A DNA stretch of 64,000 nucleotides from Dactylosporangium roseum (GTDB lineage Bacteria; Actinomycetota; Actinomycetes; Mycobacteriales; Micromonosporaceae): contig NZ_CP073721.1 in assembly GCF_025264685.1 (NCBI RefSeq), positions 5,969,501 through 6,033,500 on the forward strand, in the 5' to 3' direction. A model generated the notes under the pieces. The model made no database searches, had not been told where the DNA came from, and was given only the letters and a program-made list of their open reading frames with translations. This document shows positions 52,340 through 60,579 of the stretch, piece by piece. Both the position numbers and the translations under genes were made by a program. The number at the start of each line of letters is the position of its first letter. Position 1 is the stretch's first letter.

Positions 52340-53630
52340 TGCTCAGCTCCGGTGCTTCGGTGCGGTGTGCGCCGACGTGGGCGGTCTTCTCCCAGTTGGT
52401 GGCGCCGCGCATCTGCCGCCAGAGCGCGCGGGCCGCCGCGTAGGAGAGCAGCATCTGGTACGGGAACCAGCCGATCGCCATCTTCACGACGGTCCCCGGT
52501 GACGCCTTGAGCCCGTGCGCGCCGGTGAACTCGTAGAGCCCGACCACGGACATGACGAAGTGCGCGCCGAGCAGCAGCACCGGCAGCCAGGACAGCATCG
52601 CCACCGGTACGGGCACGCTGAGGACGAACGCCTGCAGCAGCGCGACCGGCAGGTAGACGCCGAGCATCGCCTGGACGTGCGGGAAGGCGAGCGTGTACCA
52701 GGCCAGGAACCGCTGCCGCCGGTTCGGCATCTGCTTCCAGGTGCCCTTGCCCAGGGTCTGCATGAAGCCCTGGCACCACCGGGTGCGCTGCTTGATGAAG
52801 CTCTGCAGCGTCGGCGGCGTCTCCTCCTTGGTGACGTAGCGGTCGTCGTAGACCACCCGCACCTTCTCGCCCATGCTGGAGACCCGCAGCCCGATGTCGG
52901 CGTCCTCGGTCAGGTTGGTCTCGTCCCAGCCGCCGAGCCGCTCGATGAGCTCGCGCTGGAAGAAGACGGTGTTGCCGCCGAGCGTGATGGCGCCGTTCTT
53001 GGCGTGGTAGTGCAGGCGGCTGCGGAACCAGAAGAAGTACTCCAGCACGTTGAACGTCGAGTACCAGTTGGAGTCGAAGTTCATGAGCTGGACGCCGGCC
53101 TGCACGACGGACACCTGCTCGGTGACCATGATGGTGTTGACGATGTCGAACAACTGCGGTTCGACCTCGTCCTCGGCGTCGAAGATGGCGACGATGTCGT
53201 GCTGGGCGTACCGCAGGGCGGTGTTGAGCCCGTGCGGCTTGTTGATCGGGCCGTCGTCGAAGACGACCACGTCCACGTTGCCGCGGCCGAGCTGGCGCAG
53301 CCGGGCGATCTGCGCCTGGGCCTGCTCGATGGTGCCGACGTCGTCAGCCGAGCAGACCACCAGGATCTGCACGAGGTGCGGCGGGTAGTCAGCGGACGCG
53401 GCGCGGGCGATGGTGGCTTGGATGACCTCCTCCTCGTGGCGCGCTGGGAGGATGGCGGTGAAGGAGAGTTGCGGCGTAACACGTTGATCGGGCACCCGTG
53501 CCTTGGCGTCCGCCTCTGGCTGGTCCCAGGTATAGATCATCAGATATAAGGCGTGCGCCGCTTGCACCGTCAGTAGTAGCGAGATCAGGGTGACGCCGGT
53601 CAACACGATCTGCTCCATCGGTGCGTTCAC
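52329..53630 (-). CDS. Processive family 2 glycosyltransferase (polysaccharide synthase-like)
   Basis: A 433-residue membrane enzyme: one N-terminal span, a cytosolic GT2 domain and three or four C-terminal spans. The D,D,D,QxxRW pattern of cellulose/hyaluronan-type synthases is visible: FDDG, the DAEDE motif, TED, and KQRTRWCQG. No PilZ domain is present. It likely polymerises a beta-linked glycan using a UDP-sugar. The GTG start at 53630 is overlapped by the upstream gtrA frame for 242 bases. Partner genes are GT39, GtrA and the GH5 glucanase. Confidence 0.9.
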   Translation of the reverse strand: MNAPMEQIVLTGVTLISLLLTVQAAHALYLMIYTWDQPEADAKARVPDQRVTPQLSFTAILPARHEEEVIQATIARAASADYPPHLVQILVVCSADDVGTIEQAQAQIARLRQLGRGNVDVVVFDDGPINKPHGLNTALRYAQHDIVAIFDAEDEVEPQLFDIVNTIMVTEQVSVVQAGVQLMNFDSNWYSTFNVLEYFFWFRSRLHYHAKNGAITLGGNTVFFQRELIERLGGWDETNLTEDADIGLRVSSMGEKVRVVYDDRYVTKEETPPTLQSFIKQRTRWCQGFMQTLGKGTWKQMPNRRQRFLAWYTLAFPHVQAMLGVYLPVALLQAFVLSVPVPVAMLSWLPVLLLGAHFVMSVVGLYEFTGAHGLKASPGTVVKMAIGWFPYQMLLSYAAARALWRQMRGATNWEKTAHVGAHRTEAPELSNVG

Positions 53631-54006
53631 TCCAAATCCACTTCGAGCTGACGGCGAAGTTCACCGCGAAGCCGGCGCCGATGCCGACCAGGTTGGCTGG
53701 GAGGTAGTGCATGCCGAGTCCCACCAGGATCTGGACCACGACCACGTTGACCGGCAGCGCGGCGAGGCCGGCCAGGCTGTAGTAGGCGAAGCGCTGCAGC
53801 GACAGGCTCCGGCGCCGGAAGGTCCACAGTTCGTGCAGGATGTAGTTGGAGACGAGCGCGATCTCGACCGACGCGACCGTGGCCGGCAGCAGGGCCAGCC
53901 CGAGCAGTCCGTGCAGCACGAGCAGGGCGACGTTGTTGACGACGACACCGCTGGCTCCCACCAGGGAGAACCGGCTCAGCCGGTTCAAGTAGTGCGTCAC
54001 GCTCAC
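53389..54006 (-). CDS. GtrA family membrane protein with anomalous C-terminal extension
   Basis: Four-helix GtrA-like protein (RFSLVGASGVVVNNVALLVL at the N-terminus), a family linked to flipping or transfer of polyprenyl-linked sugars. The family-like part ends near residue 127 (NFAVSSKWIW). The frame then runs 78 further residues, out of frame, through the first 242 bases of the GT2 gene; this tail is Arg/Gly/His-rich and looks like shadow sequence. A one-base indel near ATTTGGAGTGA would give a normal stop coupled to the GT2 GTG. Start GTG 54006. Confidence 0.75.
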   Translation of the reverse strand: MSVTHYLNRLSRFSLVGASGVVVNNVALLVLHGLLGLALLPATVASVEIALVSNYILHELWTFRRRSLSLQRFAYYSLAGLAALPVNVVVVQILVGLGMHYLPANLVGIGAGFAVNFAVSSKWIWSERTDGADRVDRRHPDLATTDGASGARLISDDLYLGPARGGRQGTGARSTCYAATLLHRHPPSAPRGGGHPSHHRPRRVR

Positions 54007-54148
54007 AACCGTGCCGCCCGGCCGCCCTCCGCCACATCACGCCGCGGTCCGGCGGCGGTCCACACCTTCGGTCTCCCCCAATCGGCCTAGTCCACCTGGC
54101 ACCTGATACGTGGTGATTCGCACCTTTCTCCGGGTATAGGCCGCCACG

Positions 54149-54796
54149 ATGAGTATCAGGATCCTGATCGCCGACGACCACGCGATGGTCCGCGAGGGCC
54201 TGCGCAGCTTCCTGTCCCTGAGCGCCGACCTGGAGACCGTCGGCGCCGCGGCGGACGGGCGGGAGGCCGTGGCCCTCACCCACGAGCTGCGGCCGGACAT
54301 CGTGCTGATGGACCTGCTGATGCCGGGCCTCGACGGCATCAGCGCGACCGCCGTCATCCGCCGCGAACTGCCCAGTGTGGAGGTCGTCGCGCTCAGCGGC
54401 TACCTCGAACCGCAGTTGATCGCCGACGCCCTGCACGCGGGCGCCGTCGGTTATCTGCTCAAGGACACCGACGCCGAGGAGTTGCACCGCGCGGTACGGG
54501 CCGCGGCCGCCGGACAGGTGCAACTGTCCCCGGCGGTGGCCGCCCGCCTGGTCCGGGACGTGCACGTGCCGACCACCCCGCCGCAGCTCACCAGGCGCGA
54601 GGAGGAGGTGCTGATCCTGCTGGCCCGCGGCCGGGCCAACGGGCAGATCGCCCGCGAGCTGCACATCGCGCCGCAGACCGTCAAGACGCACGTGAGCAAC
54701 ATCCTGTCGAAACTCAACGCCGAGAGCCGTACCCAGGCCGCCCTCTACGCGATGCGTGTCGGGCTGGTCCCTGTCCACGCGGCGGCCCCGAGTTGA
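54149..54796 (+). CDS. NarL/LuxR-type response regulator
   Basis: A 215-residue regulator: receiver with ILIADDHAMVREGL, phospho-Asp in IVLMDLLMPGLDG, Lys in LLKDTD, and a LuxR helix-turn-helix (LTRREEEVLILLARGRANGQIA). Its stop overlaps the TTG start of the next kinase (TTGA). It is divergent from gtrA, so the 142-base gap may hold shared promoters; a role for this pair in controlling the polysaccharide cluster is possible but unproven. Confidence 0.93.
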   Translation: MSIRILIADDHAMVREGLRSFLSLSADLETVGAAADGREAVALTHELRPDIVLMDLLMPGLDGISATAVIRRELPSVEVVALSGYLEPQLIADALHAGAVGYLLKDTDAEELHRAVRAAAAGQVQLSPAVAARLVRDVHVPTTPPQLTRREEEVLILLARGRANGQIARELHIAPQTVKTHVSNILSKLNAESRTQAALYAMRVGLVPVHAAAPS

Positions 54797-55851
54797 GCGC
54801 GGCGCTCGACGAGCTGTGCTCGCTCGCCCGAAACGTGACCGGCGCGCAGTCCGTCCACGTCCTCGACGCCACGGCGGTGGTGCGCGCCTCGGCGGGCGCG
54901 TCCGCCGGCGTGGATTCGGACCTGGCCGCCCGCGTCCTGTCGACCGCCCGCCCGGCGCGCGTCGACCCCGTCCTCTACCTCCCCCTCCCACCCCCACTTC
55001 CCAGCGTTGATCATGCAGTTGTGGTGCCTGACAAAGCCGGACATCGCGGGAGTGTCCCGGCACCACAGGTGCAAGATCGACGCGGGGTGGGGGTTGGGGT
55101 GGGGGTTGGGGTGCTGGTCGGGATCGGGCGGCGGCGCGCGCCGCGGGCCGCCGAGCTCGCGCCGTTCGCGCCGCTCGCGCGGCTGCTGCTGAGCGGGGCC
55201 GCCGAGCCGATCCAGGAACGCGAGCGGCTCGCCCGGGACCTGCACGACTCCGTCGTCCAGACGCTGTACGGGATCAGCCTCGGTGCCGGTACCGCCGCCG
55301 AACTGCTCCACGGCAACCCGGCGCAGGCGCGGGAGTCGCTCGCCTGGATCCAGGAGACGGCCGCGGCGGGCCTGTCTGACCTGCGCGGCATCATCCTGCG
55401 GCTGCGGCCGGAGACGCTGGTCGGCTCGGGGCTCGCGACCGCGCTCAAGGGTCTCTTCGAGACGCTGCACGCGGCGCCGGGCCGCGACGAGGCGCAGACC
55501 GACTGGGGCCTGCAACTCGACGCCGACCCGGCCGTCAGCCCGGAAGTGGAGGAGGCCTTGTACCGCATCGCGCTGGAGGCGCTGGCCAACGCGGCCCGGC
55601 ACGCCGCCGCCGCACATGTCACGCTCCGGCTGTCCGGCGACGACACGCAGGTCGTGCTGGAGGTGGCCGACGACGGGGTCGGGTTCGCGGCCGACGGCCC
55701 GCACCCGGGCCGGCTGGGGGTGCGGTCGATGCGGGAGCGGGCGGTCCTCGTCGGCGGGCGGCTGGAGATCGTCACCGCCCCGGGGGCCGGCACCGTCGTC
55801 CGCGCGGTCCTGCCGGCCCTGGCTACCGCTTCCGTCCTACCCGCCGGGTGA
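54793..55851 (+). CDS. Sensor histidine kinase carrying an in-frame hairpin insertion
   Basis: A 352-residue kinase. A GAF-like N-terminal domain (1 to about 135) is followed by HisKA_3 with the acceptor His in RERLARDLHDSVVQTLYG and a HATPase domain (ALEALANAARHA, VADDGVGF, GVRSMRERA). The GAF-like domain is split at about residue 70: LYLPLP is followed by about 40 residues encoded by hairpin A3 and a G-rich tract (RGVGVGVGVGVLVG), after which GAF-like sequence resumes (VGIGRRRAPRAAELAPFAPL). The frame is kept, so the catalytic part should be made. TTG start overlapping the regulator stop. Confidence 0.85.
   Translation: MSAALDELCSLARNVTGAQSVHVLDATAVVRASAGASAGVDSDLAARVLSTARPARVDPVLYLPLPPPLPSVDHAVVVPDKAGHRGSVPAPQVQDRRGVGVGVGVGVLVGIGRRRAPRAAELAPFAPLARLLLSGAAEPIQERERLARDLHDSVVQTLYGISLGAGTAAELLHGNPAQARESLAWIQETAAAGLSDLRGIILRLRPETLVGSGLATALKGLFETLHAAPGRDEAQTDWGLQLDADPAVSPEVEEALYRIALEALANAARHAAAAHVTLRLSGDDTQVVLEVADDGVGFAADGPHPGRLGVRSMRERAVLVGGRLEIVTAPGAGTVVRAVLPALATASVLPAG
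55004..55083. repeat. Family A hairpin element, copy A3 (intragenic)
   Basis: Left arm CGTTGATCATGCAGTTGTGG, right arm CCACAGGTGCAAGATCGACG, loop TGACAAAGCCGGACATCG-type. The arms are less perfect than in A1 and A5. It lies inside the sensor kinase gene and is read through in frame. Confidence 0.9.
55084..55113 (+). repeat. G-rich 12-bp tandem repeat beside A3
   Basis: About two and a half copies of GGGGTGGGGGTT directly follow the right arm of A3 and encode GVGVGVGVG. The strand has more than four G-runs and could form a G-quadruplex; C-rich sequence lies on the other side of A3. Confidence 0.8.
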
Positions 55852-55885
55852 GGCACGGGGGCGGACGGGCCGCGACCTTGGACCC

Positions 55886-55969
55886 ATGCGCGTGGTTACC
55901 GACCTCACGAAGTGTCAGGGCTACACCCAATGCGCCTTCCTGGCCCCGGACCTCGGGAGGAATTCGTGA
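55886..55969 (+). pseudogene. Truncated P450-type ferredoxin remnant
   Basis: A 27-residue frame, MRVVTDLTKCQGYTQCAFLA followed by PDLGRNS, matches the N-terminus of the small ferredoxins that pair with actinobacterial P450s. These normally run to about 65 residues and carry further cysteines including a C-terminal CP. Only the first two cysteines remain; the rest is missing and the frame ends in TGA overlapping the P450 start (GTGA). It may now act only as a leader that couples translation to the P450. Confidence 0.75.
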
Positions 55970-57171
55970 CCGCCTCGGTCGGCTCCGGCTTCGACGCCGT
56001 CCTCGACCCGGTGAACCGGCACAACCCGTACCCGCTCTACACCTCCCTGCGGCGCACACCCGTCGACCGGCAGCCGGACGGCACCTACGTCGTCACCACC
56101 TTCCGCGAGGTGGCCGACCTGCTGCACGATCCACGCGTCAGCTCGCAGCTCGACAGCGACCTCGACGCCGCCGACCCGCACGCCCGGATCGGGCTGCCGC
56201 CGAGCTTCCTGCGGCTCGACCCGCCGGAGCACGACCGGCTGCGCCGCCTCGCCACCCGGCCGTTCGGCCCGCCGCACAGCCCGCACCGCGTCGACGACCT
56301 CCAGCCGAAGCTCGAGGACATCGTGGCCCGGCTGGTCCGCGACCTGCCGGGCTCGACCGTGGACCTGGTCGACCACTTCGCGTATCCGCTGCCGGTCCTG
56401 GTCATCTGCTCGCTGCTCGGCGTGCCGGTCGAGGACGAGCCGAAGTTCCGCGGCTGGATCGACACCGCGCTACAGTCGATCGACCCGCGGCGCGCCCGGC
56501 AGGAGCAGCTCGACGCCGCGCACGCCGGGTTCCGCGACCTGGCCGGCTACCTCGGCGACCTCGTCGACCGGCGCACCGCCGAGCCCGGTGACGACCTGCT
56601 CTCGGCCCTGGCCACGGACGACGGTCCCGACGGGCGGATGACCCGGGAGCAGCTCATCAGTACCGCGGTGCTGCTGCTCATCGCCGGCCACGAGACGACG
56701 GTCAACCTCGTCGCCAACGCGGCCCTGGTCCTGCTGCGCCAGCCGGTCTGGCTGGACCGCCTCCGCGCCGACGACGGCCTCGTCATCCCGTTCGTCGAGG
56801 AGGTGCTGCGCTGGGACCCGCCGGTCCAGATGCTGCCGTGGCGGCGGGCCCTGTCCGACATCCCGCTCGCCGGCACGACGATCCCGCAGGGCGCGTCGAT
56901 CACGCTGGTCCTGGCGGCGGCGAACCGCGACCCGCAGGAGATCCCCGATCCGGACCGCTTCGACCCGCAGCGCCGCCAGATCCGGCACCTCGGCTTCGGC
57001 GATGGCATCCACTACTGCTTCGGCGCCCCGCTGGCGCGGCTGGAGGCCCAGGTCGCGCTGCGCGGCCTGGCCCCGGTGCTGGCGCACGCCCGGCTGCTGG
57101 AGGATCCGCCGGTGTACCGCATGAGCGCCATCCTGCGCGGCCCCCGCCACCTGCGCGTCGCCCTGGGCTGA
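55966..57171 (+). CDS. Cytochrome P450
   Basis: A 401-residue soluble bacterial P450. Oxygen-activation motif AGHETT in helix I, ExxR in FVEEVLRWDPP, and heme loop FGDGIHYCFGAPLARLE with the Cys ligand (normally FGxGxHxCxG, complete). The substrate is unknown; similarity to CYP105/107-type enzymes is only general. A GTG at 55966 with GGGAGG 5 bases upstream fixes the start. Its electron donor must come from elsewhere because the adjoining ferredoxin is truncated and no reductase is near. Confidence 0.94.
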   Translation: MTASVGSGFDAVLDPVNRHNPYPLYTSLRRTPVDRQPDGTYVVTTFREVADLLHDPRVSSQLDSDLDAADPHARIGLPPSFLRLDPPEHDRLRRLATRPFGPPHSPHRVDDLQPKLEDIVARLVRDLPGSTVDLVDHFAYPLPVLVICSLLGVPVEDEPKFRGWIDTALQSIDPRRARQEQLDAAHAGFRDLAGYLGDLVDRRTAEPGDDLLSALATDDGPDGRMTREQLISTAVLLLIAGHETTVNLVANAALVLLRQPVWLDRLRADDGLVIPFVEEVLRWDPPVQMLPWRRALSDIPLAGTTIPQGASITLVLAAANRDPQEIPDPDRFDPQRRQIRHLGFGDGIHYCFGAPLARLEAQVALRGLAPVLAHARLLEDPPVYRMSAILRGPRHLRVALG

Positions 57172-57235
57172 ATGAACCCTGGACTGAGCCTTGGACTGGG
57201 CCCGGGATCGAGGCCGGGGCGGTCCGGGCGGACGT

Positions 57236-57264
57236 GGCGCGGCGGGTCGCGGAGCTGCCGCGCC
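57236..57264. terminator. Hairpin between convergent P450 and response regulator
   Basis: Eight-base arms GGCGCGGC and GCCGCGCC around a 13-base loop in the 98-base convergent gap. No T-tract. Confidence 0.5.
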
Positions 57265-57269
57265 GGCCG

Positions 57270-57926
57270 TCAGGCGCTGCCGGCGCGGACCAGGCCTGAC
57301 TCGTACGCGTAGACGACCGCCTGGACACGGTCGCGCAGGCCCAGCTTCATGAGCACCCGGGCCACGTGGGTCTTCACCGTGGCCTCGCCGACCGTCAGCG
57401 CCGCGGCGATCTCGCCGTTGGACAGGCCGCGGGCCATCAGGCGGAGCACGTCGGTCTCGCGCGGGGTCAGCTCGGCCAGCTCCGGCGGCGGCTGCGGGCC
57501 CGGCGAGCCGGCGAACGCCGAGATGACCCGCGTCGTGATCGCCGGGTCGAGCAGCGCCTCGCCGCCCGCGACCACCCGGATCGCGGTGATGAGATGCTCC
57601 GGCGACGAGACCTTGAGCAGGAAGCCGCTCGCACCGGCGCGCAGGGCGTTGTACAGGTTCTCGTCGGTGTCGAACGTGGTGAGGACGATGATGCGCGGCG
57701 CGCCCGGCGCCGACAGCAGCGTCCGGGTGGCGGCCAGCCCGTCCTGGCGGGGCATCGCGATGTCCATGAGCACGACCTCGGGACGCAGGCGCCGCGCCAG
57801 GGCGACCGCCTCCACGCCGTCACTGGCCTCGCCGACGACGGTCATGTCGGGTTCGGTCTCGATGACCATGCGCAGACCGGCCCGTACCATCCGCTGGTCA
57901 TCGGCGATGACGACCTTGATCGTCAT
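57270..57926 (-). CDS. NarL/LuxR-type response regulator (DesR-like)
   Basis: A 218-residue regulator with receiver residues VIADDQRMVRAGL, phospho-Asp in VVLMDIAMPRQDG, Lys in LLKVSS and a LuxR helix-turn-helix (LTPRETDVLRLMARGLSNGEIA). It overlaps the stop of the upstream kinase by 4 bases (ATGA) and forms a standard two-component pair with it. The third NarL-type system in 11 kb. Confidence 0.94.
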   Translation of the reverse strand: MTIKVVIADDQRMVRAGLRMVIETEPDMTVVGEASDGVEAVALARRLRPEVVLMDIAMPRQDGLAATRTLLSAPGAPRIIVLTTFDTDENLYNALRAGASGFLLKVSSPEHLITAIRVVAGGEALLDPAITTRVISAFAGSPGPQPPPELAELTPRETDVLRLMARGLSNGEIAAALTVGEATVKTHVARVLMKLGLRDRVQAVVYAYESGLVRAGSA

Positions 57927-59041
57927 GCGGGCGCCGCCACCTGGGCCGGGAGCCGCGCGTGGACCGCGAATCCGCCCTCCGGGCCCGGACCCGCCGTGAG
58001 CTCGCCGCCGAAGAGCATCGCACGCTCCCGCATGCCGATCAGGCCCTGGCCGCCGCCGGCGACCGGGGACGCGGTCGTCCCGCCCTTGTCGACCACCGAC
58101 AGGTGGACGCCGTCGTCACCGTACCGGATCTCGACGGTCACCCTGGTCGGGCCCGCGTGCTTGAGGACGTTGGTCAGCGCCTCCTGGATGATGCGGTACG
58201 CCGAGAGGTCGGCCGCCGGCAACAGCGGCACGGGCACGCCCTCCCGCTTGAACGTGACGGTCAGCCCGGCCTCGCGCACCTGCGCCAGCAACTCGTCGAG
58301 GCGGTCCAGCCCGACCGGGGCGGCGGCCGCGCCGCTGTCGTCACCGCGGAGCAGGCCCAGGGTCCGGCGCAGCTCGCCCACGGCGTCCCGGCCGGCCGAC
58401 TCGATGCTCCTGAGCAGCTCACCGTCGACGCTGAGCCCGGCGTCGAGACGCCGTCGCACGACGCCCGCCTGGATCACCATCACCGTCACGCTGTGCGCGA
58501 CCATGTCGTGCAGCTCCCGGGCGATGCGCACCCGCTCCTCCATGACCGCCTCGCGGACCCGCTGCTCGCGGATCGCCGCCCGGGCGGACGCCGCGTCGGT
58601 GTTCTGCCGGTGCTGGATCGCGAACGCGATCCCGAGGCCCCACGGCACGACCGGGAAGAAGAACGCGCCCATCGGATCGGTGTGGTCGACGTCCCAGTAG
58701 GTCAGCGCGGTGGCGACGACCAGCCCCAGCCCGACGAAGCCGCGGACGCTGCCGGGCCGGGGCGGCAGGTAACGGCCCACCGTGTAGGCCGCGATGATCA
58801 TCGCGGCGAGCTGCCACAGCCGGTACGTGACGACCATGTCGCTGTAGAAGATCTTGTTCGCGTGCACGCAGCTCGCGGCGAGCCCGACGAGGGGGACGGT
58901 CCGCCGGAGCGCGACCAGCACGGCGAAGACGGCGAGCGCGAACGGCCACCACGCGCCCGGCATCCGTACCACGGCCTCCTCCGTGAGCGCGAACGCCACG
59001 AACCCGCCGGCCACTCCGAGATCGACCTGCCACCTGCGCAC
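57923..59041 (-). CDS. DesK-type membrane sensor histidine kinase
   Basis: A 372-residue kinase with about five membrane segments in the first 145 residues (for example GLGLVVATALTYW), a coiled linker, HisKA_3 with the acceptor His in RVRIARELHDMVAHSVTVMV, and HATPase motifs (IIQEALTNVLKHA, GLIGMRERA). The start is a GTG at 59041. It pairs with the overlapping response regulator. The divergent neighbour is a duplicated membrane protein, a possible target or signal partner. Confidence 0.93.
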   Translation of the reverse strand: MRRWQVDLGVAGGFVAFALTEEAVVRMPGAWWPFALAVFAVLVALRRTVPLVGLAASCVHANKIFYSDMVVTYRLWQLAAMIIAAYTVGRYLPPRPGSVRGFVGLGLVVATALTYWDVDHTDPMGAFFFPVVPWGLGIAFAIQHRQNTDAASARAAIREQRVREAVMEERVRIARELHDMVAHSVTVMVIQAGVVRRRLDAGLSVDGELLRSIESAGRDAVGELRRTLGLLRGDDSGAAAAPVGLDRLDELLAQVREAGLTVTFKREGVPVPLLPAADLSAYRIIQEALTNVLKHAGPTRVTVEIRYGDDGVHLSVVDKGGTTASPVAGGGQGLIGMRERAMLFGGELTAGPGPEGGFAVHARLPAQVAAPA

Positions 59042-59203
59042 ACCGAAACGGTACGGGCTGCGCGGTCACCCCCTCGCCCGTCCGCCGGATGACCGGCCGT
59101 CCCCCGCGCGGCGGACCCCGGTTCGCTCGCGCTGCGGGTTACCGGCAGGTCGGGTCCGCCTAACGTTCACCGCCGTTGCACTGCTGATGACAAGGAGGAA
59201 CCG

Positions 59204-60469
59204 ATGCGGCGTACGGCTGCTGCGGTCTGTTTGGTCCTGGCCCCCATCACGTTGGCCGTCGCGACGGCGGTCGACCCGGCCCTCGGCGCCGAGGACCAGA
59301 GCTACGGCATCTACCGGGACAACCCCGGTGCCATCGAGTGGCACTCGGTGCTGCTGCACTGGGCCTGGGTGCTGTTCGTGCCGGGCCTGATCGGCCTGCT
59401 CGACCCGATCCGCAAGCGGGGGGCCGTCCTCGCCCGCATCGCGTGGATCGCCGTCGTGTTCGGCCTGGTCACGTTCGCCGCGCTGATGGCATCCGACCTC
59501 ATGGTGCTGGCCCTGGAGCAGAACCTCCCCAACGACAAGGTCAAGGCCGTCGACGAGGCCTTCCAGGCCATGGCGTGGGCGCAGTGGGGCTGGCAGGTGC
59601 CGGGCCTCCTCGGCTGGGCGGTCGCGCTGCTGCTCACCCCGATCGCGGCGGCCCGGGCACGGGTCATCAACTGGTGGACGGCGGGCGCCGCCCTGGCCGG
59701 CACCGCGGGATACTTCCTGTTCGCGATCTCCCCGGTGCCGCTGTGCCTCGTCGGCCCGGCGGTCATGACCGGCGCGTACGCGGTGGCCGGCTGGCAGCTA
59801 CGCCGCGTCACGCCGCCCGCGGAGCCCGACTCGTTCGGCGCGTTCCGGTTCACCGTCGGCCGGCTCTGCATGGTCCTGGCCCCGGTGTCGTTCGGCGTCG
59901 GCCTCGCGACGGTCCCCGGTCTGTCGGCGGACACCGCCGGCTTCCTGGAGCACCCGGCCCTCGCCCAGGCGAGCGCCTTCTTCCTGCACCTCTCCTGGGT
60001 GCTGTTCATTCCGGCGGTACTGACCGCGACGCGCGACGGCGGCCGCTTCGCCCGCATCGCGGGCTTCGTCACGGTGCTGGCGCTCGCGAACTTCAGCGCG
60101 CTGATGGCGGGCGACTACGGTGACCTGGCGGCGCGGCAGACCCTGGACCAGGCGACGGCCGACAAGGTGCAGGCTTCGATGGGCGAGCAGGCGCTGTTCA
60201 CGTTCGCCTGGGTGCTGCCGAGCATGGCGGGCACACTGCTGGGCCTGATCCTGGTGGCGGTGGCGACGACGGTGGACGGCCGCTCCCGCTGGTGGGTCCC
60301 CGTGCTGGTGAGCGCCGGCATCGCGGCGTTCCTGGTGCTGGGCGTGGGCCCGCTGAGCCTGGTGAGCCCGGCGCTCCTGCTGGCGGGCTTCGGATTGCTG
60401 GCCCGCTCGCTGCGGTTCACGTCCACGCCGTCCCCGGCACCGGCGCCCGCACCGGTGCCCGCCGGCTGA
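59204..60469 (+). CDS. Multi-span membrane protein with internal duplication
   Basis: A 421-residue protein of unknown function with about twelve hydrophobic segments. The two halves are homologous: VCLVLAPITLAVATAVDPAL, HWAWVLFVPGLIGLLD and FAALMASD in the first half match LCMVLAPVSFGVGLATVPGL, HLSWVLFIPAVLTA and FSALMAGD in the second. The C-terminus is a short Ala/Pro tail. The ATG at 59204 follows AAGGAGG. It is divergent from the DesK-type kinase, so regulation by that pair is plausible. Followed by hairpin A4. Confidence 0.85.
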   Translation: MRRTAAAVCLVLAPITLAVATAVDPALGAEDQSYGIYRDNPGAIEWHSVLLHWAWVLFVPGLIGLLDPIRKRGAVLARIAWIAVVFGLVTFAALMASDLMVLALEQNLPNDKVKAVDEAFQAMAWAQWGWQVPGLLGWAVALLLTPIAAARARVINWWTAGAALAGTAGYFLFAISPVPLCLVGPAVMTGAYAVAGWQLRRVTPPAEPDSFGAFRFTVGRLCMVLAPVSFGVGLATVPGLSADTAGFLEHPALAQASAFFLHLSWVLFIPAVLTATRDGGRFARIAGFVTVLALANFSALMAGDYGDLAARQTLDQATADKVQASMGEQALFTFAWVLPSMAGTLLGLILVAVATTVDGRSRWWVPVLVSAGIAAFLVLGVGPLSLVSPALLLAGFGLLARSLRFTSTPSPAPAPAPVPAG

Positions 60470-60479
60470 GACCCACCGC

Positions 60480-60579
60480 GCGCCCACCCTCGTCGATCAT
60501 GCGGTTGTGGTGCCGCGACACTCCCTGAATGCCCGGGTTTGTCAGGCACCACAACTGCAAGATCGACGAGGGTGGGCGC
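60480..60579. repeat. Family A hairpin element, copy A4 (inverted, extended)
   Basis: The longest copy, 100 bp: the family arms are extended outward by the perfect pair CGCCCACCCTCGTCGATC and GATCGACGAGGGTGGGCG. Its loop is the reverse complement of the other copies' loops, so it is inserted the other way round. It fills the space between the convergent membrane protein and yebC genes. Confidence 0.93.

Noticed and set aside
53627-55066. A 479-codon minus-strand frame across gtrA and the two-component pair
   Set aside because: It crosses the divergent promoter region and lies antisense to a clear response regulator and kinase.
43450-55192. Small frames translating the A elements (peptides such as VVPDKPGHRGS)
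   Set aside because: The same peptide appears wherever the palindrome is read, in several frames and on both strands. It reflects the repeat, not genes, except where A3 is embedded in the kinase.
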